The notes beneath the pieces were generated by a model. It was not told the origin of the DNA. It saw only the letters and a list, made by a program, of their open reading frames with translations, and ran no database searches. Positions 1-5,945 of a DNA stretch of 6,821 nucleotides are shown piece by piece; positions within the stretch are counted from its first letter, which is position 1; each line of letters begins with the position of its first letter. A program made the translations under genes and the position numbers. The stretch is from assembly GCA_017543725.1 (NCBI GenBank), contig JAFYFO010000261.1, positions 1 through 6,821 on the forward strand, given 5' to 3'. The stretch comes from Eubacterium sp. (lineage in GTDB: Bacteria; Bacillota; Clostridia; Oscillospirales; Acutalibacteraceae).

Positions 1-149
1 ATGAACTGTATTCCATAGGAAAAAGACTGGATAGCAATTGCAATAATCGGAGCAATCATATATATCCAAAAAGCAGACCTGAGCTTGGAATCAATATTAT
101 CTTTGAAACGAATCAGCAGAACGATATCCGCTATCAGCATACCACTTAA
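1..149 (-). pseudogene. Fragment of a multi-pass membrane protein, possibly the membrane region of a GGDEF-type signalling protein
   Basis: Read on the minus strand this stretch is open from a stop at 201-203 to the left edge. It gives two hydrophobic segments separated by a charged loop: 'MLIADIVLLIRF', then 'KDNIDSKLR', then 'AFWIYMIAPIIAIAIQ' followed by 'SFSYGIQF'. The pattern (xADIxxLIxxxxxID followed by PIIAIxIQxxxYGI) resembles, from memory, the N-terminal multi-TM region of Clostridia diguanylate cyclase-like proteins. The output domain would lie left of the window and cannot be seen. The first Met in frame is at 138-140, with no clear Shine-Dalgarno site. The upstream part of the gene appears lost where it meets the recombinase remnant, so I call it broken. 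It could also be another polytopic membrane protein. The hydrophobic reading is observed; the family assignment is tentative. Confidence 0.4.
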
Positions 150-1145
150 AACGACAAGGCGAGCCGTTACCGTTAGAACCGTACAAGTGGTCCCACCATT
201 CTATTGCAAAAATTCTTGAAAACATTGATTATACAGGTTGCACCGAGAATTTCAAAACAGCGTCAAAAAACTTTAGAAGTAAAAAGCGTATCAAAACTCC
301 AAAGGAGCAACGCTTATTGTTTGAAGACACGCAACCTGCAATCATTGACAAGGAAACCTTTGAAACGGTACAAGAAATACGCAGTCACAAGCACAGACCT
401 ACTCTTACAGGAAAAATCAGCATCTTTTCCGGAAAAGTGTTTTGTGCAGATTGCGGAGCTAAGCTATATTTCAACACCTCTGTTCACTGGGATGAAAGTT
501 TAGAATCCTACACCTGCTCAAATTATCGTAGTAATACGGGAACTTGCAGTTGTCCTATATTCGTCATATTGTACTAACCAATCTTGTGTTCAAGCACTTA
601 AAAAACGTGTTATCCTATGTTCAAATGTTTGAGGATGCTTTTGTCAGAAAAGAAATTGAGAAGGCAAACGCAGAGCATATTGAAGCGTTCAAAAAAACTA
701 AAAAGGATATTGTAAACCTACAAGCCAGATGTGATAACCTTGACGAGCTTTTTAAGCGGTTATACGAAGATATGGTTTCGGGCATAATCAGCAATGAACG
801 CTTTGATATGATGTCATCCGACTATGAAACCGAACAGAAAAATATCAAGGCTGAAATTGCAAGGTTACAAAAACTGATTGATATGGGTGAGCAAGAGCAT
901 ACGACCTAAATCAATTTCTCAAAAATGTACGCAAGTACACCGACCCCGAAACCTTAACGGCTGAAATGGTAAATGATCTAGTCGACAAAATTGTTGTACA
1001 CGCTCCCGATAAAAGCAGCGGACACAGGCGACAAAAAATCGATATTTACTACAAAGCTATCGGTATGATAAACATTGCCGATGATGAGGACTTAGTCGCC
1101 GTTGATGGCAGAGGTAAATGGCGTGCAGCCAAAGAAACCGCATAA
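137..1145 (+). pseudogene. Decayed large serine recombinase (recombinase domain, zinc ribbon, coiled coil, DUF4368), lacking the catalytic domain
   Basis: Large serine recombinases integrate and excise conjugative or mobilisable elements. Three reading frames together give a continuous C-terminal portion. Frame 2 runs from about 137 to 553: 'EPLPLEPYKWSHHSIAKILE', the Recombinase-domain segment 'TQPAIIDKETFETVQ', and a zinc ribbon with CADC (from 'FSGKVFCADCGAKLYF') and 'YTCSNYRSNTGTC'. Frame 1 runs from 556 to 900: 'YIRHIVL' and a long coiled coil containing 'LYEDMVSGIISNERF'. Frame 3 runs from 903 to the TAA at 1143-1145: 'KYTDPETLTAEMV' and 'IVVHAPDKSSGHRRQKI', the DUF4368 hallmark. One base is missing at 554-555, where the family has a residue such as His before 'YIR', giving a stop at 575-577. 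Another is missing at 901-902, giving a stop at 907-909. About 335 of the usual 500-560 residues remain. The resolvase domain with the catalytic Ser is absent. The left boundary is uncertain, between about 137 and 182. Confidence 0.85.
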
Positions 1146-1153
1146 TTAAACAA

Positions 1154-1184
1154 GGAAAAACGGTACAGCCGTTAAGCTGTACCG
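1154..1184 (-). terminator. Rho-independent terminator downstream of the 347-aa gene
   Basis: A perfect 9-bp inverted repeat, CGGTACAGC (1161-1169) and GCTGTACCG (1176-1184), encloses a 6-nt loop. On the minus strand the stem is followed at once by a T-tract (TTTTTCC), but on the plus strand by CTATTCC. The terminator therefore serves minus-strand transcription arriving from the gene that ends at 1268. It lies only 15 bp past the recombinase stop codon, so it may belong to the old mobile element. Confidence 0.65.
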
Positions 1185-1192
1185 CTATTCCT

Positions 1193-1240
1193 AAAAAACT
1201 TCGTTATCGCAACTCAACTTTCGTGAGGCAACGCTTTTTT
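1193..1240. terminator. Imperfect bidirectional terminator-like hairpin
   Basis: The hairpin spans 1202-1233 with paired blocks CGTT/AACG, GC/GC and CTCA/TGAG. The loop is 7 nt and there is a bulge on the left arm. On the plus strand it is followed by six T residues (1235-1240). On the minus strand six T residues (complement of 1193-1198) follow after a short gap. The weak, bulged stem keeps confidence low. It would insulate the recombinase remnant from the minus-strand gene cluster. Confidence 0.35.
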
Positions 1241-1267
1241 ATGAAATTCATCCTTCATCAATCTTAA

Positions 1268-2311
1268 TTATTTGGATTTTGTTTTGCTCCAGGAGGAATA
1301 ATATTTTTTGCCTGAAACAGTTTTATATGTTCTTATTTTAACATAGTATTTTTTGTTTCTCTTGATGTTTTTGATTGTTTTTCTTGTGTTTTTATTTCCC
1401 GAAACAGTTATTGTTTTAACATTCTTTTTGAACTTGCTGTCGGTTGCAATTTTAATCTGATATCCGCTTGTCTGGGTTGTTTGCTTTTTCCAGTTAACGG
1501 TTAAGGAACTTCTTGTTTTGCTCAGTTTTGTTATTGAAGTTCCCTTGGGATTGATTTTGAAAGTGAGTTTCTTTGTTCCCTCATAGTAGTTTGATTTGAA
1601 AACAACTTTCGCTGTTGCGGTGCCGACTTTTGTGTTGTCTGAATACTTAACGGTGTAGCCGTTGTCAATGGTTTCGTCATCGGCGTTTTTGATTTTAACA
1701 GATGGCTTTTTTGCCTTGCCGTTATATGTGTATGAACTTGTTGAAAGTTTAAAGGAAATCGGGCGATAGATGATATATGTTGATTCTTCATCGCCGCAAA
1801 CGCTGCACTTGGTTGTCATTTTGCCGTCTTTTGAAGGCGTTGCTTTCTTGATAACAGTTATCCAGTTGTGGTCCGCATAGCCTTCGTTGAAATCTCTTTG
1901 AAGGTGGCATTTTGTGCAGGTGTAGCGGGTTATTCCTTCTGTCCGGCAAGTTGCCTCAACTATTTCTTCTCCGTTTTTAAAATCGTGGAAAGAATATGTT
2001 GTTGAATATTCGTCTGAAATCGGAACCCAGTCTTTTGCCGCAAAAATGCTGAGAGAATAATCTCCGCAGTCAAGACTCTGAGCCGCGGCTTTTTCATATA
2101 AATCCATATAGGTTATTGCGGTTTTGTATTCAACGCCGTTGAGGCGAATGATGTAGCCGTTTGCCTCTTCAACCATCGCCCAGGTTAACGAGCCGTCCTT
2201 TGTTATATGAACGCTCTGAATATCCGTTTCAGAAGCGTTTGCCGAAAACGAAAACGCAAATGAAGATATAACCAATACCAATGATAATGCTAAGGATAAA
2301 ACTTTTTTCAT
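1268..2311 (-). CDS. Secreted modular protein A: FN3-like domain, CxxC segment, Ig-like domain and C-terminal FN3-like domain (347 aa)
   Basis: No enzymatic function is visible; this is an exported structural or binding protein of unknown role. Residues 1-26 form a signal peptide (MKK, hydrophobic core, ANA before the cleavage site). Residues 30-108 look FN3-like ('SLTW', 'ANGYIIRLNG', 'GDYSLSIFA'). Residues 118-175 hold a Cys segment with C122, C132-x2-C135 and C169-x2-C172, in the 'ATCxxEGxxxYTCxKC' style common in gut Clostridia surface proteins. Residues 184-256 are Ig-like ('YTYNGKAKKPSVKI', 'YTVKYSDNTKVGTATAKV'). Residues 257-347 are FN3-like, with W274 in 'WKKQT', 'GYQIKIATDSKF' and 'YYSSWSK', ending in a basic tail. 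No LPxTG, SLH, dockerin or late hydrophobic segment is present. The ATG is supported by a Shine-Dalgarno site 7 nt upstream. It lies 50 bp downstream of gene B and is probably co-transcribed with it. Confidence 0.9.
   Translation of the reverse strand: MKKVLSLALSLVLVISSFAFSFSANASETDIQSVHITKDGSLTWAMVEEANGYIIRLNGVEYKTAITYMDLYEKAAAQSLDCGDYSLSIFAAKDWVPISDEYSTTYSFHDFKNGEEIVEATCRTEGITRYTCTKCHLQRDFNEGYADHNWITVIKKATPSKDGKMTTKCSVCGDEESTYIIYRPISFKLSTSSYTYNGKAKKPSVKIKNADDETIDNGYTVKYSDNTKVGTATAKVVFKSNYYEGTKKLTFKINPKGTSITKLSKTRSSLTVNWKKQTTQTSGYQIKIATDSKFKKNVKTITVSGNKNTRKTIKNIKRNKKYYVKIRTYKTVSGKKYYSSWSKTKSK
1271..1762 (-). repeat. Shared C-terminal module, copy A
   Basis: Residues 184-347 of protein A. 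This copy matches the ends of the two neighbouring genes in the order Ig-like 'YTYNGK', 'NPKGTS', 'WKKQTTQTSGYQI', 'YYVKIRTYKTVSGKKYYSSW'. Its extreme 3' end (1289-1320) is identical to 2392-2423 of gene B at 29 of 32 bases by eye. Confidence 0.85.
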
Positions 2312-2318
2312 AACTAAA

Positions 2319-2325
2319 CTCCTTT
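2319..2325 (-). promoter_or_regulatory. Ribosome binding site of gene A
   Basis: AAAGGAG on the minus strand ends 7 nt before the ATG at 2309-2311. This near-ideal site fixes the start directly in front of the signal peptide. Confidence 0.85.
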
Positions 2326-2335
2326 CATTTTTGTC

Positions 2336-2354
2336 GGGGCGGATTAACCGCCCC
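2336..2354. repeat. GC-rich palindrome between genes B and A
   Basis: GGGGCGG (2336-2342) and CCGCCCC (2348-2354) form a perfect 7-bp stem with a 5-nt ATTAA loop, beginning 7 bp beyond the stop codon of gene B. A T-tract (CGTTTTTT) follows on the plus strand only. On the minus strand, the direction of the flanking genes, the stem is followed by GACAAAAATG, so it is not a canonical terminator for gene B. It may protect the 3' end of the B message, or be an interspersed palindromic element. Similar GC-rich palindromes lie between C and B. Confidence 0.7.
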
Positions 2355-2361
2355 TCGTTTT

Positions 2362-5300
2362 TTATTTTGTTTTAAGGTTTTTGCTCTTTGACCAGGAGGA
2401 ATAATATTTCTTGCCCGAAACTGTTTTATAGGTTCGGATTCGAACATAATATTTCTTCTTGCTGCTGAGTTTTGCAATTGTTTTTGATGTTGTTTTGCTT
2501 CCTTTAACCGTAACGGTTTTCTTGCCCTTGGTGAACTTGCTGTTTGTTGCGTACTGAATCTGGTATCCGGTTGTTTTGGTTGCCTGTTTTTTCCAGGTGA
2601 CTTTCAACTGACCCTTTTTCGGGCTTGAAATCTTTGAAACGCTTGTGCCCTTCGGATTGATTGTGAAGGAGAGCGTTTTTGTTCCCATATATTTGCCCTT
2701 GAAGGTAACCTTTGCGGAAGCCTTGCCGACATCGGTGTTTTTCGAGTATTTAACAGTGTAGTCCGTTCCCGATTTAAGTGTGTTGCCCTTTTTGTCTTTA
2801 ATCGTAACGCTTGGCTTCTTTGCTTTGCCGCTGTAGGTGTATTTTGAAGTTGAAAGGGTGAAGGTCTTCGGGCAGTAAACCTCGCTGTGATTGCTTTCGT
2901 ATCCGCAAACGGAGCAGGCGCTGAATGTTTCGCCGTCGCTGCCGTTTCCGTAATTTGCAGGAAGAGTTGAGTTGCTCATATTATGCTCTTCAAACTCCAC
3001 CTTGTTGCCGCAGGAACATTCATACCAGTGATAATCGCTGTTGTGCTTTAAGAATATGTAGTTGTGAATGTGGGTGACTTCATTGTTAAGCGGGGAATAG
3101 GTGTGCCAAACGGTTAAAACATTATTATTTGCGCTGACTGCGTCTCCTGCTTCGTTAAGGGAATAGCCGTTGAGCGTTGCAGAAACGGGATTGACGAATT
3201 TGCTGACGGCGGCGTCGTTTATCTTAGTTGGAACAATCTTTATTTCAACCTTATAAACTTTGCCCGCTTCAAATTTATCGTTTGCCCCGAGACGGTTGCT
3301 GTTTTCGTCATACCAGTTAACGCCGCTGCTTTTAACACCGTAGGAAGTATCGGAAACATACAAATCGGGCTGAGCCGTTAAAACGGTGAAATCGGGTGTA
3401 CTGCCGACCTGAGGAACATCGAGGGAATAAACTTCGAAATATGATACCGTCTGCGCTTCACAACTGAACGCGGCGGATATTGTCTGCTCAACAAGCCCTT
3501 GTGAGCCCGATGTATTACCCGTTGCCGCAACGCCGTTTATTGAAGCCGTAAACATCATATTCCAGTCTTTATCGTGGTAAAAGCCGTATCCTTCGTCGGT
3601 TACAAGATATATCATAGGCTTATAGATGTGACCGCCGATAAAGGTTTCGTTTTCGTACATCCAGTTGTTTTTTGTAACATCGTACCAGCCGACTCCGTTT
3701 TTGATATAATAGAGTTTTCTGTTGTTTTGCCAGTCGTCATAATAACTGTTTTTAGCGGTGTTTATATGATATCCCGAGCCTCTTACATTTGCGCTGTATT
3801 CGGGATATGCGCCCGCAATGGGTTCGGTTATACCGTCTATAACAATGCTTTCAATAACCGAATCATTGCATATTCCGAAATCCATTATAACCGTTATGTA
3901 CTTATGCGGGTCCTGCTCATACGCCTTTATGACTTTTGCATTATGGGAGTTAACCGCTGCCGAAACATTTGGCTCAACCGAAATGCCCGATGTGTCAACC
4001 GCGAACTGATAACTGCCCGATGTTATAACATCCATTTCGAGTTTATAGTATTTGCCCGCTTCAAACTTGCTTCCCTGCGCCATTACATTATAACTTGTGC
4101 CGTTTGCGGAAACAAGCCACTGCATATATTCAGGTCTGTCGGAACCGACGGAGCCCTTAACCGAATAACCTGCTCCGTTTGAAACTGCGCTATAGGAAAT
4201 TGTGTTTCCCTCCTGTGGTGCCGAAACGCTGATTGAAACATCACGCACTGTATACGGAAGTTTGCCGAAGTTGTACCTGAGTATCACTCCGCCGTCATTA
4301 TCAGTTCCATTATATGGTTTAACCGTTGCTTTTTTTCCGTTTATTGTTGCGCTTTTAAGTGTTGAAGGAAATTTAACGGCTTCCTGCATCTTTTTATAAA
4401 CAATGATGTAAATCTCAACCGCGTAGTTTGCTCCCGCCTTAAAGGTTCCGGGGGAGTATGGATTAAGTTGAACGCCGTTTTCATACCACACAACACCTGC
4501 GTAGCAGTAAAGAGGTATATTGTAAACATCCGAATACAACGATTTTATCTCTTCGCCTTCATCGGGCTCTGATATTTCAACATCCGCACGGCTGAGTTCC
4601 TTTTTTCCCTGACATACAAAACTGAACCGCAGAGTTACCGTTGAACCGCCCGTTTTTGAGTGCATGGAAACAGAGTAATCAACGGTATTGTATTTTCCGC
4701 CTCGGATAATTGCCTTTGTATTATCTGAAAAACAGAACAAATGCTTGTATTCATCTTTAATGTCATACTGAACAGTAAAGTAATACTCCTTGCCCTTAAT
4801 GAATTGTGTGTCCGAGGTTGCTGAGGGGTCGTCTTTATCGTGCCATTCAACCTTCGGAATCCAACCGCTGAGCATGGTGTGTTCGGTAAAAGGTTCGCTT
4901 TCTTCTGCAAAAAAGTTTACGGAAGAGGCTTGCGGCACCTTTTTGCCTTCAATGGGAGAATAAAAATAATAGTCGTCCGTTGCGTTGAGAAACAGGGTGT
5001 CAATAGTCACTGCAGCCTGAACCTTGTATGTGTAGCATACGGTTAAAGTTTTTTTATCGTATGAAAGAGTTTTGCTTTCCTCTTTCATCAAACCGCTGCA
5101 ATAGAATTCAACGGGAACATCGCTTTTGAAAACATAGTCGCTGTATGCTTTGAGAACCAATGTGTAGCGATAGGTTTTTCCTGAGATGAATTTTGCTGCA
5201 TCCGTACCCGGGTTTGCGGTATCAACCCATTTGTCGCTTTGAATTTCAAAGTTTGAATAGTATGCTTTGATATCTCCGCTTATAACCCTCGGAGGCGTTG

Positions 5301-5829
5301 AGCCTTCAATGAGATTGCTCTCGTTGGGTCCCTGAATGCGAACAGTATCAATCTGAGGATACTTTCGGCTTCCCGGAACGGTAATATCAAATCTGATGTT
5401 GATATAATCGGGCTCCTTATTGAAATGCATACTAATACTGCTTGAATAGTTGCTCTTGGCGACGCTTATAGGAACGCCCTGAGTGCTGTCGCTGAAGCAG
5501 AAAGAGTCGGCATATTCATCCTTAATTTTGAAATTGATAACTATTGAATAGGTCTTTCCGCTTTCGCAGTGGTACTGAGCGGCTTCATCAATTGCTCTGC
5601 CGTTTTCCTTCCAGTCTGCACGAAATCTTTTAACCAATTCATATTTCTCGTCTTCGGGGACTGATAAATGAGCGGAGCGAACCTCAAAAAGTTGGTCGCC
5701 TTCATTTAACACAAGTCCTGTAACCATAACCTCGTTAATCTCGGTTTTGCCTTTTGCAAACACATTCATCGGCAATATTCCGGCTATCAGAACAATGCAT
5801 AACAGCAAACTGAATAATCTCTTTTTCAT
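2362..5829 (-). CDS. Large secreted repeat protein B: seven ~125-aa repeats, CxxC segment, Ig-like and FN3-like C-terminus (1155 aa)
   Basis: An exported protein of unknown function, probably an extended surface or extracellular binding protein. Residues 1-25 are a signal peptide (MKKR, hydrophobic core, VFA at the cleavage site). Residues 31-917 are seven diverged repeats. Each has an 'I-x2-V-x-I' strand, a P-rich turn, often a W(Y/H) strand, and the landmark '[FY]-x2-G-K-x-Y-x4-I'. Residues 920-975 are a His/Cys segment ('HIHNY', 'YHWYECSCGNK', 'CSVCGYES'). Residues 987-1062 are Ig-like ('YTYSGKAKKPSVTI', 'DYTVKYSKNTDVGKASAKV'). Residues 1063-1155 are FN3-like ('WKKQATKTTGYQIQYATNS', 'YYSSWSK'), ending in a Lys-rich tail. 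No sortase, SLH, dockerin or catalytic motif is evident. I chose the ATG at 5829 over a TTG eight codons upstream because it has a Shine-Dalgarno site at 7 nt and starts the signal peptide. It sits 116 bp after gene C. Confidence 0.9.
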   Translation of the reverse strand: MKKRLFSLLLCIVLIAGILPMNVFAKGKTEINEVMVTGLVLNEGDQLFEVRSAHLSVPEDEKYELVKRFRADWKENGRAIDEAAQYHCESGKTYSIVINFKIKDEYADSFCFSDSTQGVPISVAKSNYSSSISMHFNKEPDYINIRFDITVPGSRKYPQIDTVRIQGPNESNLIEGSTPPRVISGDIKAYYSNFEIQSDKWVDTANPGTDAAKFISGKTYRYTLVLKAYSDYVFKSDVPVEFYCSGLMKEESKTLSYDKKTLTVCYTYKVQAAVTIDTLFLNATDDYYFYSPIEGKKVPQASSVNFFAEESEPFTEHTMLSGWIPKVEWHDKDDPSATSDTQFIKGKEYYFTVQYDIKDEYKHLFCFSDNTKAIIRGGKYNTVDYSVSMHSKTGGSTVTLRFSFVCQGKKELSRADVEISEPDEGEEIKSLYSDVYNIPLYCYAGVVWYENGVQLNPYSPGTFKAGANYAVEIYIIVYKKMQEAVKFPSTLKSATINGKKATVKPYNGTDNDGGVILRYNFGKLPYTVRDVSISVSAPQEGNTISYSAVSNGAGYSVKGSVGSDRPEYMQWLVSANGTSYNVMAQGSKFEAGKYYKLEMDVITSGSYQFAVDTSGISVEPNVSAAVNSHNAKVIKAYEQDPHKYITVIMDFGICNDSVIESIVIDGITEPIAGAYPEYSANVRGSGYHINTAKNSYYDDWQNNRKLYYIKNGVGWYDVTKNNWMYENETFIGGHIYKPMIYLVTDEGYGFYHDKDWNMMFTASINGVAATGNTSGSQGLVEQTISAAFSCEAQTVSYFEVYSLDVPQVGSTPDFTVLTAQPDLYVSDTSYGVKSSGVNWYDENSNRLGANDKFEAGKVYKVEIKIVPTKINDAAVSKFVNPVSATLNGYSLNEAGDAVSANNNVLTVWHTYSPLNNEVTHIHNYIFLKHNSDYHWYECSCGNKVEFEEHNMSNSTLPANYGNGSDGETFSACSVCGYESNHSEVYCPKTFTLSTSKYTYSGKAKKPSVTIKDKKGNTLKSGTDYTVKYSKNTDVGKASAKVTFKGKYMGTKTLSFTINPKGTSVSKISSPKKGQLKVTWKKQATKTTGYQIQYATNSKFTKGKKTVTVKGSKTTSKTIAKLSSKKKYYVRIRTYKTVSGKKYYSSWSKSKNLKTK
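2365..2871 (-). repeat. Shared C-terminal module, copy B
   Basis: Residues 987-1155 of protein B. This is the Ig-like plus FN3-like pair also found at the ends of genes A and C. It is closer to copy A than to copy C: both share 'IRTYKTVSGKKYYSSWSK', whereas C has an insertion at this point. Confidence 0.85.
3079..5739 (-). repeat. Seven tandem ~125-aa repeats inside protein B
   Basis: The landmark motif recurs at protein residues 88 (CESGKTYSIVI), 214 (FISGKTYRYTL), 343 (FIKGKEYYFTV), 463 (FKAGANYAVEI), 589 (FEAGKYYKLEM), 730 (FIGGHIYKPMI) and 853 (FEAGKVYKVEI). The spacings are 126, 129, 120, 126, 141 and 123 residues. Each motif is preceded by an aromatic strand such as VEWHD, VVWYENG, VGWYDV or VNWYDEN. 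It is followed by a strand resembling 'ATINGKKAT' or 'SATLNG' in several copies. The pattern resembles Ig-like beta-sandwich repeats of Clostridia surface proteins. The copies are strongly diverged at the DNA level. Confidence 0.8.
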
Positions 5830-5836
5830 AAATTTT

Positions 5837-5840
5837 CTCC
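5837..5840 (-). promoter_or_regulatory. Ribosome binding site of gene B
   Basis: GGAG within GATTGGAGAAAATTT on the minus strand lies 7 nt before the ATG at 5827-5829. It decides in favour of this ATG over the in-frame TTG at 5851-5853, which has no comparable site. Confidence 0.75.
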
Positions 5841-5859
5841 AATCTTTTCCCAAAGGGTA

Positions 5860-5892
5860 TTTGCTGTGGGGGGAGGGTTTGCGCCTCCCGCG
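5860..5892. repeat. GC-rich palindromic repeat unit 1, between genes C and B
   Basis: The header TTTGCTGTG (5860-5868) is followed by GGGAGG (5871-5876), a 7-nt loop and CCTCCC (5884-5889). The arrangement is repeated in the adjoining unit, whose header begins 34 bp later. No T-tract follows on the minus strand, so it does not look like a terminator for gene C. Confidence 0.7.
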
Positions 5893-5893
5893 T

Positions 5894-5936
5894 TTTGCTG
5901 TGAATTATAGGGAGGGCACGCAGACCCTCCCGCTAC
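5894..5936. repeat. GC-rich palindromic repeat unit 2, between genes C and B
   Basis: The same header TTTGCTGTG (5894-5902) is followed by GGGAGGG (5910-5916), an 8-nt loop and CCCTCCC (5925-5931), then GCTACG. It lies 10 bp beyond the stop codon of gene C. Together with unit 1 it fills most of the 116-bp gap. The layout resembles REP-like interspersed palindromes rather than a single terminator. Confidence 0.7.
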
Positions 5937-5945
5937 GATTATTAA

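Noticed and set aside
204..503. Open plus-strand frame of 99 codons over the recombinase remnant
   Set aside because: Frame 2 in the same interval gives recombinase and zinc-ribbon sequence. This frame-3 reading has no family resemblance and starts at a TTG without a ribosome binding site.
1210..1254. Small minus-strand reading starting 'MKDEFHKKALPHES' in the A-recombinase gap
   Set aside because: It is only 14 codons, has no Shine-Dalgarno site, and overlaps the imperfect terminator hairpin. Not supported as a gene.
3574..4182. Open plus-strand frame of 202 codons
   Set aside because: It lies wholly antisense to gene B, has no Shine-Dalgarno site or recognisable domain, and is composed of the complement of B's codons. 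It is treated as a shadow.
5830..5853. Upstream TTG start for gene B, adding eight residues
   Set aside because: It would put charged residues (GKDWRKF) in front of a complete signal peptide, and it lacks a good Shine-Dalgarno site. The ATG at 5829 has one at 7 nt.
5904..5909. Perfect TATAAT on the minus strand between the two palindromes, upstream of gene B
   Set aside because: At 16-18 bp spacing the upstream hexamer is GC-rich (CGGGAG-like) with no resemblance to TTGACA, and it lies in the palindrome stem. It could still be a promoter element, but the evidence is too thin to annotate.
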